From: Adiantum capillus-veneris
Lineage: Eukaryota; Streptophyta; Polypodiopsida; Polypodiales; Pteridaceae
DNA: 64,000 nt
Direction of reading: 5' to 3'
Assembly: GCA_014529385.2 (NCBI GenBank)
Contig: CM043970.1
Coordinates: forward strand, 45,474,279 to 45,538,278
The notes under the pieces are model-generated. The model was not told the DNA's origin. It did no database searches and saw nothing but the letters and a program-made list of their open reading frames with translations. This document shows, in pieces, positions 46,901 to 56,683 of this stretch. The first letter of the stretch is position 1; each line of letters opens with the position of its first letter. Position numbers and translations under genes: made by a program.

Positions 46901-48341
46901 CAATGAGAATAGCTATAGTTCTCAGTAGTACAAAAGGAGCAAGTGTCAGATGCAATGCTCTACTGGATAAAGAAGCAAATTGCAATATGGTTGCAGATAA
47001 CATCCAAATCATTCTAGAGATTACTCAGAGCAAGCCAGATAATAGAGAAATCATGGATAAGGCTACAAGTCAAAAAGAAATGGTTGCTACCCTTAGCATC
47101 CAACATCATGAAGAGCAAGTAAAGTTTTAGGTGAAGCCTTCAAAGGAAATGCTTGCAGATGTCATCCTTGGACATCAGTGGTTAGATCAACACAAGTCCT
47201 ATAAAGAAGATACAATGCTAATACTCTCTTCTCCAAGTGGTAGCCAGCAACATTTATAGGTATCGTTAATGCTAGATTCAGAGTTGCAAAAGTCACAAGA
47301 ATCAAAGACAAATCTTGCAGACAAAGGTAAAGCTAAAATGGACCTTCCACCGATTAGCAAAGAAGGTGTGACAGCATATGCCTCTAGATCAAAGAACCCT
47401 CATGGATCAGTCTCTTCAAGCAAGTCAGGCTTTCAAAATTTCAAGTCAATTGCTGACCCAATTGAAACTTCTAAGGAGACACCCAACAAATCAAAGGTGT
47501 ATCAGCCAAAGTACTCAAGAAAGCAAAAGAAAGTCAAGCAGGTGTTTTTTTCGAGCAATTTAGTCAAAGTCAATGATCCGGTTTGGATTATGGATGGGAA
47601 ATCAACACAAAAAGACAAACACATAGGATGGATAGCATCACAATGGAGCTTAAAGAAACAGGAGTACTATGGAGGTAATAGACATGTATGGGTGCCAAAA
47701 CTGTAGGTTAGAGCACATGAAGTGAAATCAAGACCCTCCCAAGAAAGAGGGCCCACAAGGTATCAATCTCGACAATATCCTAGTATACCTAAGCAACAGG
47801 TATACAGAAAAACAACATAGAAAGATGCTAAAGTCAACCACAACACTCAAGAGGCTATAGAAAAAAGATGGATCTCAAAGAATCTTCCTCTTAGACAAGC
47901 ATTCTACACAGGTTATACAGAGATTTGGCTACCAGTCAACCACAAGCCAACTGCAACTACACTAGGCCTGCATGAAGATCTCAAGAGCTCAACAAGACCT
48001 AGAGCAAAGAAAAGTCAACAAAGGAGCTACAAAGGTCCTCAAGAGATTTGGATTCCTAAGTCTTCCAATGCTCCTAGTCAAAAGCCAAATGTCCACAGTC
48101 CACAGAGGCCTATAACAACATCAAAGACTCATATCAGCAGGCCTAATTAGAGAATCAAACAGATAATGGAGTCTTCACAGTCAAGGAAGGACAACTCAAC
48201 CAACGTGAATGCAGATTCAAAGATTATAAAACAAGTATGGCAAAAGAAACCTTCAATGCCAACTTGGTCCTTCACCCTCTTTTTGAGGATTCAAGCTTAC
48301 TTTTACCTGAAGAAATGTTTGTAGTAAGCACAAGAATGTAG
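43936..48341 (+). pseudogene. Polyprotein of the large element: knuckle-like, retropepsin-like and Trp-rich parts
   Basis: One ancestral frame set of about 1,470 codons from ATG 43936 (MDSNRAVSSSTSEQ) to the stop after FVVSTRM (48341), now cut by stops. In order: unknown N-terminal domain with LQLYGYNGDKVLYADSKGHR and FTDFSGARYCKLKDKVQI (44020-44220); a Cys-rich knuckle-like motif YCSNCGRKGGYFSEDCPRN (about 44561-44617) with no His at the standard place; LLMQSDDFALPLEAPLKALQ; a retropepsin-like end DDIIMGMPM (about 46405-46430) without a visible catalytic triad; a second one with ALLDKEANCNMV (about 46955) and ADVILGHQWLDQH (47155); then a basic Pro/Gln/Ser-rich tail with repeated Trp motifs (VWIMD, GWIASQW, VWVPK, IWLPV, IWIPK, VWQKK). 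No polymerase. Family not recognised. Confidence 0.65.
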
Positions 48342-49290
48342 GAAGTCAAGTTGCCAAAGTGCAAAAAACACTCTTTGGCATAGTCAGAGTCGGGCTGCTG
48401 AGCCATAAATGAGCAAAGCATTAGTCCCAAAGCTTCAAGTCATATTAAACTTTGTGCTAAGAGTCGTAGTTATTAGGCTTACGCTCAAGATGGAAGAGTT
48501 GAGCATATCTAAAGTCTTGTTGCTCATGCTGGATGCGATGAGCATAAGAGTCAAAGTCTATTAACTTACAATTCGTGGAGTGTCGTAGCATAGTAAGATG
48601 AGAGCACATATCCTCGTCAATGAAAACCATTTTTAAAGGGGTGCCAAGTTGCAAAGCCATGTCATATGCTTTTATAGCTACACCATCTTTCTAAGGAACC
48701 CCTCAAAATATTTCTTGCATATTGTTTTCCATACATTTTTGTGTATGCATAAATAAAATATCCCATCTTTGGATATATGCATTGGACACTCTATTTTGCT
48801 TCCACCCATGCCCCTTGAGTGGACTACAACAGGCAAACCAATGTTCCATCATGCTACCCTCTCATATTTCCTGCCTTTTTAATTCTGTATCTATCATCAA
48901 ATAATCCCATGAGAGCTTTATTATTATTTCTCATGCTAATAAGTACTCCAATAATGCGCGTATCCCAAAGGCACTTTTTTCCCACTGGGTTTTTTTTCTT
49001 TGATCATCCAGGTATTAGACACTAATTTAGAACCTCATCATTCTACTTCTCTTGTACATACTTTTCGTAAATAAACTGTAGCCTCATCATTATGCTATTA
49101 CAATGGACAAATGCGACATCATCTCTCACATCAGACATATTCAAACCAATAAAGATGCTATAACAAATTGAACCTCATCAACAAACTCAATGACAAATGA
49201 AGACAATCAGCCCATCAACAACCAATCAAAAACCTTCCACAGCCTCCACGGACACTTTTCAACGGTGCCCGAGGACGGGCACTAAAACCG
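48342..49290 (+). other. 3' untranslated part of the inner element
   Basis: No gene. It matches 53155-53331 plus 59022-59780 of the outer copy. Near its end the palindrome GTGCCCG-AGGA-CGGGCAC (about 49265-49282) forms a strong 7-bp-stem hairpin just before the polypurine tract. Confidence 0.6.
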
Positions 49291-49300
49291 AAAGGGGGGA
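49291..49300 (+). promoter_or_regulatory. Polypurine tract of the inner large element
   Basis: AAAGGGGGGA, one base before the 3' LTR start TGTTAAC at 49302. Confidence 0.85.
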
Positions 49301-49301
49301 A

Positions 49302-50276
49302 TGTTAACTGAGTCAACGTCAGTTAACAGAAGCTGCTAAAGACCAAAGACGTACGGATGCACATCGAGGATGAATACAAAGAAGCAGTAAAGAGTGGAGT
49401 TACACATTTTCCTAAAATGGTCATGTATTGTAAATTCTCGATTTATTTCAAGCCATTGTAATATTTTAATGTGTTACGGGCTCGATGGGAGTTCCAAGCT
49501 GTAATGAGCTTGAGAACCCTAATTTCTTTTACACACTGCCTTATATACCTAGGGTAAAAATATACAATGTCTGGGTGCCCAAAGCCTTTAGGGCTCCACT
49601 ACTTACTGAATCTGCAACCTAGACACACTAACTAAAAATATGCAATGCCCGGGTACCCAAGGCCTTTAGGGCTCCACCACTTACTGAATCTGCAACCTAG
49701 GCACACTAACTGGCGTGTTCTTTTGTTGAGAACACTCTTTGGTGAGAGATCTTGAGATCCTTGAGCTTCTCCTTGCTCATGTGACTTGATTAACACTAAT
49801 CAATGCTTAATTCTCTTTCACTATGCCTCTCTCATTCTTCTTATGATTGCTAATGATGCTTTGATTAGCTAGATCGTAACTAATTAGTGGTTAATCCCTC
49901 TCTAATCTTGTGTGATTGCCCTCTTTTGCTTGTGTGTGCATGTAGGTTTGATTGGAGTGTGGTGCTCGATAGATCTATGCGTGTGTGCTTGTGATTAGTG
50001 TGTTGCATGATAGGATTACTGTTGAGTGTATATTGCAATCATTAGTGTGTGTGATTGGGTTGATTAGAGGTGAAGGGAAGTGGATGTGGAGATGGCCAAC
50101 CATTGTGGCTTAGCTCCTCCATAGGCCGAGAAGCTCACCTCATAGAGTTACCATTCATGTTGCCATGATTAGCTCACTAATCGTGTGAGTGTTTCCATGC
50201 CCTAGCCGGGTAGCTCATCCCTCCGGATTGATAATTTGTTGGTCATTGGAGCTATGCAATAATGGAGCCCCCAACA
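49302..50276 (+). repeat. 3' LTR of the inner element, promoter block inverted and partly duplicated
   Basis: Same ends as the 5' LTR (TGTTAACTGAG ... CCCCCAACA). The segment 49505-49632 is the reverse complement of 39083-39207 in the 5' LTR, so its TATA motif reads CCTTATATACC on plus. A second, partial inverted copy follows at 49633-49711 (from ATATGCAATGCCCGGG to CTAGGCACAC). Outside this block the LTRs align colinearly. Confidence 0.85.
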
Positions 50277-53154
50277 TATGCAGAAGGTTTACAGATGACA
50301 AACATCAATAATGCTACCCAAAGTGTACCTTCACAGTCCCAAAATATGAGATAAATCAGAGCCAAACAATTTTGAACTCTTATAATGAAGCAGGCTATAA
50401 TGATCACAGCTCCCCCCTAGGAAGGGGAGAGCTGCAAATCCATTAAGCTCTGTTTATGTACCAGGAACCACAATAGTAGTTATAAGACCTAGAGTCTCTA
50501 ACCAATAGACCTCTTCAAAGCAGAAACCATTGAAAGATCATATGGTTGTTGGAGTTTCCAATTGACCCAGGTTCCCTCAAAATCTGCAGACAAATGCTTA
50601 TATGAAGATCATCAAGGACAGAAGTTTTAGCTAATCTCCACAAGTCAGAGTCAAAATCTGACAAATTCAATAGTGTTCAAACAGTTACATGTGACTAAGC
50701 TCACATATGTATATCAAGATGCACATGGTAGCGAATATCAGCAAGATCATGACCTTGTGCAAACCCCTATGGATGGTAAGACTCAACTCAAAGACTAACT
50801 GAAGATGATGCAAAGCCTCAAGCTGCCAGAACAGGTAAGAAAAAAGTCAAAATCAATGGAAGCCAAAGTTCAGAAGGCTACACAAAGGTCACCACCAAAA
50901 TCTCCACAGAAGAGACAGATTCTTCCAGAAAGTACAGTGGATCTACTAAGATCGAGGTTTACCCAGGTGCAGGTGGACAATGCTCAACAATTGCAAAAAG
51001 GTGCAATATTACAGCCAATGGATTCAGCATTGATTGAAGCAGGTGGTCAAACCAAAGAAAATGCAGATAAAGCTCAACCAAAGTACAATGCCACAACAGA
51101 ATCAATCAATACAAAAACAAACCTTGAGACGATCAAGTGCAGCATTGTTGGTGAAAATAAAGAAAATTTGTCAAGCGAAGTAAAGCTAGATTCTTAACTA
51201 GACAAGAACCTCATGTCCTTTCGCACTTGGAAAAGATGTGGCCAACCATAGCTAGAAGATGCTCCTGAATTCATTGACATATCTGGAAACAAACGATCAG
51301 AATGATGGGGAATCATCTCCACCATCCTTGAAGTAAGTTAACAGAACATTACAGCCCAATTCCACATGATCACAGCAAAGGATATGCCATATGACATCAT
51401 AATGGGAATTCCAATGGCTCAAAAGATGTCAGAGATATAGAATTTAAACATGACGGATTCATCACAGACAACAAAAATAAAGACCAAGACTGGTCACTCG
51501 CGGACGACAACACAAAGTCCTCAAGCACAGTTAAAATGGAGACTCATATCAAAGTAGATGTTATTGAAGATGAATCATCTCCATCGAACATAACTTCAAA
51601 AGAGCTTAACGAAAATCAAGCAATAGCAAGTGCAAATCAAACAGAGCAAAGGGCAACCACAATAGCTATCGAGCAGCGAATGCCACCAAATCCAAAAGTT
51701 AAGAAGAACGGGGTTACAAACAACCAAGAAGCAATAGGAAGTCCAAAGATCCAGACATTGCCAGCTAAATCAATCAATGTAAGTCATAGTGGAACACAGA
51801 GTCTCAAGCCACCCTCCATAGAGACACAGTTAGATCAAGATGAGACCATAGCAAAAGCTGGAAAAAGATCTTCAATAGAACCAACAACAAGAATAGCTAT
51901 AGTTCTCAGCGGTACAAAAGGAGCAAGTGTCAGATTCAATGCTCTATTGGATAAAGTAGTAGGCTGCAATATGATTGCAGAGAACATCCAAAGGATCCTC
52001 TAGATCACTCCATACAAACATGATAGCAAAACAATGCTAGGTATGCATACTCTATTTTCCAAGAGGTGGCCAGCAACATTTATAGGTACCATTAATCCTA
52101 GATTCAGAGCTACAGAAGTCACAAGAATCAAAGACAAATATTACAGACAAAGGTAAAGCTAAAATGGACCATCCATCGACAAGCAAAGAAGGTGTGACAT
52201 CATATGCCTCTACATCAAAAAACCCTCATGGATCAGCTTCTTCAAGCAAGATAGGCTTTCAAAACTTCAAGTCAATTGCTGACCCAACTAAAACCTCTAA
52301 GGAGCCACCCAAAAATCAAAGATATTTCAGCCAAAGTACTCAAGAAAGCAAAGGAAAGTCGAGCAAATGTTTGTTCCAAGAAATTTAGTCAAAGTCAATG
52401 ATCCGGTTCGGATTAAGAACGGGAAATCAACACAGAAAGACAAACACATGGGATGGATAGCATCACAATGGAGCTTAAAATAAAGGAGTAATATAGAGAC
52501 AAAAGACATATATGGGTACCAAAACTGCAGGTTAGAGCATATAAAATGAAGTCAAGACCCTCCCAAGAAAGAAGGCCCACAAGGTATCAACTTAGACAAT
52601 ATCCTAGGATACCTAAGAAGCAGGTATACAACAAAACAACATCGAAAGATACTAAAGTCAACCACAACTCTCAAGAGGATATAGAAAAAAGACGGATCTC
52701 AAAGAATCTTCCTCTTCGACAAGGATTCTATACAGGTTTTACAAAGATTTGGCTACCTGTCAACCACAAGCCACTGCAACTACACCAGACCTGCATGAAG
52801 ATCTCAAGAGCTCAACAAGACCTACAGCTCAACAAAGGAGATACAAAGGGTCATTAAGAGATTTGGATTCCTAAGTCTTCCAATGCTCCTAGTCAAAAGC
52901 CAAATGTCGAAAGTCCACAGAGGCCTACAACAACATCAAAGAATCCTATTAACATGCCCAATTGGAGAATCAAACAAATAATGGAGTGTTCAAAGAAGGA
53001 GAACCCAACCAACAAAGCTTTTGATTCAAAGATGATAAAACATGTATGGCAAAAGAAACCTTCTATGCCAACTTGGTACTTCAGTAATCCTCTTTTTGAG
53101 GATTCAAGCTTACTTTTACCTAAAGAAATGTTTGTAATAAGCACAAGAATGTAA
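50277..53154 (+). pseudogene. Polyprotein C-terminal part of the outer large element
   Basis: Resumes the outer copy exactly where it broke at 38856 and aligns with 45300-48341. Open pieces: 50805-51197 (SLKLPEQVRKKSKSM, STVDLLRSRFTQVQVDNAQQ), 51536-52003 with retropepsin-like IAIVLSGTKGASVRFNALLD and KVVGCNMIAENI, 52164-52388 and 52546-52857. YDIIMGIPM (about 51395) matches DDIIMGMPM of the inner copy. The second protease-like triad position reads LLDKV here and LLDKE there, so it was not DTG in either copy. The end is EMFVISTRM then TAA (53154). Many stops. Confidence 0.65.
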
Positions 53155-53331
53155 AAAGTCAAGTTGCCAGGGTGCAAACAACACTCTTTGGCATAGTCAA
53201 AGTCAAGCTGTTGAGACATAAAATGAGAAAAGCATAAGTCCCAAAGCTTCAAGTCGTAATAAACTTTGTGCTAAGAGTCGTAGTTATTAGGCTTACGCTC
53301 AAGCTGAAAGAGTTGAGCATATCTAAGTCGT

Positions 53332-55852
53332 TGGTGCAGCCAAAGTTGATCGAAGCTAGCAGGTGGTCTATGCCAGGCAAAGGGTGCAGTCGAGTGTAGT
53401 GCAGAAGGCAAGGGCAGGTGCCAAGGCCCTTAGCAGCCAAAGGATAGCGGGAATGTATGCTTAAAGCGGTTTTTTAGGCCAAAAGTACTGCGAGATGGTC
53501 TAGATGGGATGGCAGATGAAGATGTCCGAAATGCCAAGTCAAAGCTCTAGAATGTAGAGTTCATCGTGCTCTACAAGATGGTCCAGACGGCTCGTCAAAC
53601 GGAGCCCCGGTTCTCTAGATATTGTAGTTTAAAGAAAGAGTGTGTAGCAGATCCCCGACAGACAGGGCAGTTGGGGACAGGTGGCCTGGGCTGATGTCAG
53701 TATATACATGTATAGTGCTTGAGTTGTGGAGCATGCCTGTCTTCTCGGATTGCGAATCAGAGCTCCAGATGGCAAGTTATGGCCATTAGAAGAATTTTCG
53801 GGGGCCGGGTCTGAGCCCACTTGACTGCATTGGGAAAGGTGCCATCTGGCATCGTTTCAGCCTCGCCAACATTCTCGATGATAGTATGTACCATGTGGAG
53901 TTAGCACGAAGTGACGGCACGTGAATCGAAGCTCGGAGCGGGGAGTTGTTGTAAGTCAAAGTCGGCAGTTAAAAAATGAAAGCGGGGTGCCATACTATTT
54001 TTGGGTTTTTTGCACACACTGTTCGAAGGCACACTAAGGTCAAAGGGGAACGAGGTCCGAGTGGTCTGGAGTCGGGAAGGGGTTCTTCCCACAGGGTTTG
54101 GTGGATTGAGCAGGTGAGCAAGTGGATATTGCAGGTTAAAAGGGACACCATGGGAAATTTTTAAGAGGTTTTTTACAGTACTCAAAGGAGGTTTTTGGAG
54201 GACTCATGGGCATCTGCCACGTGGCCGTGGGTGAACCCACATGCGAATAAGAACCCAAACATCGCGCCCTATATGGGCTAGGAGTAGTCCCATGAATGGT
54301 ATCACAAGGTGGAACGGGAGCTTGGAGCTCCGTGAGATGTGGGCTATGGCGGCAAGCGCTCGCGGCGCTGCGTTGGCTGAACGCGGCCCTGTGGGGCAGA
54401 GGCGGCGTTTTTGGCCGGACGGAGGCGGCGCAGTGGCCCGCGCATGAAGGATTGGTGGCGACAGTGATGACATGTCGTGCCCAATCGCACGAGGCAGTTC
54501 CCACGGGCCAAGGGCCCAACTTTTTGATGTGAAAAAGAGGAAGGAGGCATTAGCGACATCGCTAATGCCCCCCCTCCTCAACGCCTGTTAAGTGGAGGTT
54601 CCCGCAGCGGGGAAGCGAGCCCGAGAGGGAGAATTGTCGAGCGACCAACTGGACCAAATGGGGTGTCCCACGAACAATAAGTGTGAGAGAAGGAGATAGA
54701 GAAAAGGAAAAGCTCCCATGGACGAACAAGCACCGGCCATCTCACGGGCCATTGATGAAGAATTGGAAGAGGTAGGTCACATTTTATTCAATTTGTTTAA
54801 GTAACATTGCATACGATTAGCTAGGAATGAACACACCCCTAAACATGTTGGAGAAATCCGACGAAAACCTCGGCATTTCAATTCAATTGTATATTAAAGT
54901 CTAAGTAGGAAAGAATGGTTGATGGATATATTGTTTGAAATAGGAAAGAATGTCTGCTAGGGAAAATTTAGCTCGGCATGTTCATTCTATTTCCAATGTT
55001 GAACTAGTCATGAACCCCCTCCTGATCACAGGGGGCAGAGTTCCTGGTTAAGGGCTCTTGAATCCACGTCTGCTGGTTAAGCGGTGGATACCCACGTCTG
55101 TTGGTTAAGCGGTGGGAACCCACGTCTTGCTTTCTATGCGGTGGGAATGTCCATGTCGTGCTTTCTATGCGGTGGACATACCTAGTTGTATGGGCAGCTA
55201 GGCGACAACGGGAGGAGTAAACTCTCGCTGGAGGGAGGATGTTGTACCTCTAGAACATTGGAATTTTAATGAATAAGTTTGAGTAGAATTTTTACTAGAA
55301 TACTGTCTTGGTGCCGCTTTGCAATACTGTTAGAAGGGCTGTCTTAACGAACAATGTGATTCGGAGTCTAATGAAGGAATGTTTATGTTGAACAATCATT
55401 GTGGTAGTAATTAGGACACACAAGGAAGTGTGAGTGTGGGGGTGGAAAGTGGGGGGCTTGGCTCAGGTTGCCAATGCCTATGAGAAGGGTGGTCCCGATT
55501 GGTCGGGAACTCTCTGTCCCCATAGTGCTTACTTCGATATTAGTAATACTCATTGCCCCTAAAGCGGTGAAATCTCGAGAGTACGTGCCTCTGAAACATG
55601 GGAAAAAAGGCACTCGGGGTTTCTCTCCTCTTGGAAGGTGGGTCTTAGGATCGCTAGATAGTTTAAGTACGTTTCCCTTGCGAGGTGGAGCTAGATCTCC
55701 TTGCTAGTAGGCTCGAACTCGACTCACTTTGTGATGAGAGATCGTCCGCTAGTCGAACCCTGAACCATTTTTTTTGCTTCCGCAATAGATCTAGTGGCCA
55801 CCAGGTTCACCATCAAATCCGCTGGTTGATACGGCGGGGTGGGGACCTCACA
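53332..55852 (+). repeat. Presumed 5' LTR region of the gag-only element
   Basis: About 2.5 kb, GC-richer than the surroundings (notably 54190-54620), ending CTCACA two bases before the primer-binding site. It contains a perfect 9-bp-arm palindrome (about 54547-54567) also found at 58318-58338, and GTGAGAGAAGGAGATAGAG-like strings at 54681 and 58110. Overlapping open frames on both strands at 54136-54581 reflect GC content. Confidence 0.4.
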
Positions 55853-55854
55853 CC

Positions 55855-55867
55855 TGGTATCAGAGCC
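55855..55867 (+). promoter_or_regulatory. Primer-binding site, initiator tRNA-Met type
   Basis: TGGTATCAGAGCC, two bases after a CA that would end the LTR. Canonical for plant LTR retrotransposons. Confidence 0.82.
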
Positions 55868-55955
55868 TGGGTTAGGCTGGGAAATAAAGTCGTACTGTTT
55901 GAATATTTAAAAAAGGAACTGAAAGTATATAGGTAGTTGATCCGAATTCCTTGCA

Positions 55956-56471
55956 TTGGTGTTGCAGGAAGACCCCGTGCTAGAATATCGAAAGTTCCAA
56001 GTGTTTGAGCTTATTTATGAGCAAGTTCGAAGATCCCCAGTTTACCAGTTCAGGCGAGATGTCATGGAGATACTGATGAAGGCTCATACGCCACACTCCA
56101 CTCGCATTGATAGAGGATGGGAACTTGATTTGACATTTCCAAGAGGGGTTTACTACATCAACGCTCGGAAGCTAGGATGCCTGGCTACCGATTTGAAGAA
56201 GATACGTTGGGGAGAAGAGTTGAGGGTGGTAGAGTTATTCTACTTGCTGCCTACCCGATTGGACCTGACTATTTCAGGCGACTCCAATCAAACCATCAAC
56301 AACTGGCTCTTGGAAAAGGTCACCGAGGTGATCCCAGCAAACAGAGTCAAAACCTTTGGAGTACCAAAAGAGGAATTCCGGCTTGATATCTTAGTTTATT
56401 ATCCACTCAAGAATGAGTACAGGAACTATTTCACAAACGAAGTAGTGCATCATGTGAATACCATCTCCTAG
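55956..56471 (+). CDS. Unknown open frame between primer-binding site and gag
   Basis: Open for 171 codons with protein-like composition and no stop, unlike the damaged gag next to it. Features: EYRKFQVFELIYEQVRRSP, RRDVMEILMKAHTPHS, GWELDLTFPRGVYYINARKL, WLLEKVTEVIPANRVKTFGV and FRLDILVYYPLKNEYRNYF. I recognise no family. The frame starts after a TGA without an ATG; the first in-frame Met is at the MEIL segment (about 56060). GGTGTTGCAG just inside the 5' end looks like a splice acceptor, so it may be a downstream exon, either of gag or of a captured host gene. Function not inferred. Confidence 0.5.
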   Translation: MVLQEDPVLEYRKFQVFELIYEQVRRSPVYQFRRDVMEILMKAHTPHSTRIDRGWELDLTFPRGVYYINARKLGCLATDLKKIRWGEELRVVELFYLLPTRLDLTISGDSNQTINNWLLEKVTEVIPANRVKTFGVPKEEFRLDILVYYPLKNEYRNYFTNEVVHHVNTIS

Positions 56472-56683
56472 GCGTATGTTATACGCAATCCGTAAATCCA
56501 TGTAATAAGCTGATCATCAGTTATCCTAAACCTTGAAGGGTTCCGATTGTAATAAATTTTCATCAATAAAGTGTTTTTTGTCTCTGAATCTCTGTCTCTT
56601 GATAAAGTGGAATTTTGAATTTTATTAAAGTCTCGTGTCTATTTTGAAATCCAAGTAATGGTATCAAGAATTTCGTATAACCC

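Larger units (their letters stand above)
38857..50276 (+). mobile_element. Large LTR element, inner copy with both LTRs, no RT/RNase H/integrase found
   Basis: LTRs at 38857-39778 and 49302-50276, primer-binding site at 39781-39798, polypurine tract at 49291-49300, internal region about 9.5 kb. Flanks are TATGT (38852-38856) and TATGC (50277-50281), a nearly perfect 5-bp target duplication, in a member of the same family. The internal region holds a long leader (with a DNA transposon) and one polyprotein now broken by stops. No reverse transcriptase, RNase H or integrase motif was found on either strand. The size and missing pol fit a LARD-type non-autonomous element; the primer site suggests Gypsy ancestry (inference). 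Confidence 0.85.

Noticed and set aside
52893-53252. 119-codon minus-strand frame
   Set aside because: Antisense to the end of the large-element polyprotein; no motif, and the matching inner-copy region does not keep it.
54136-54581. Overlapping open frames of 60-127 codons on both strands in GC-rich DNA
   Set aside because: Open on both strands because of GC content; no domain, and the region looks like the LTR of the gag-only element.
55685-55936. 83-codon plus frame over the primer-binding site
   Set aside because: Crosses the LTR end and primer-binding site, so it cannot be a normal protein-coding segment of this element.
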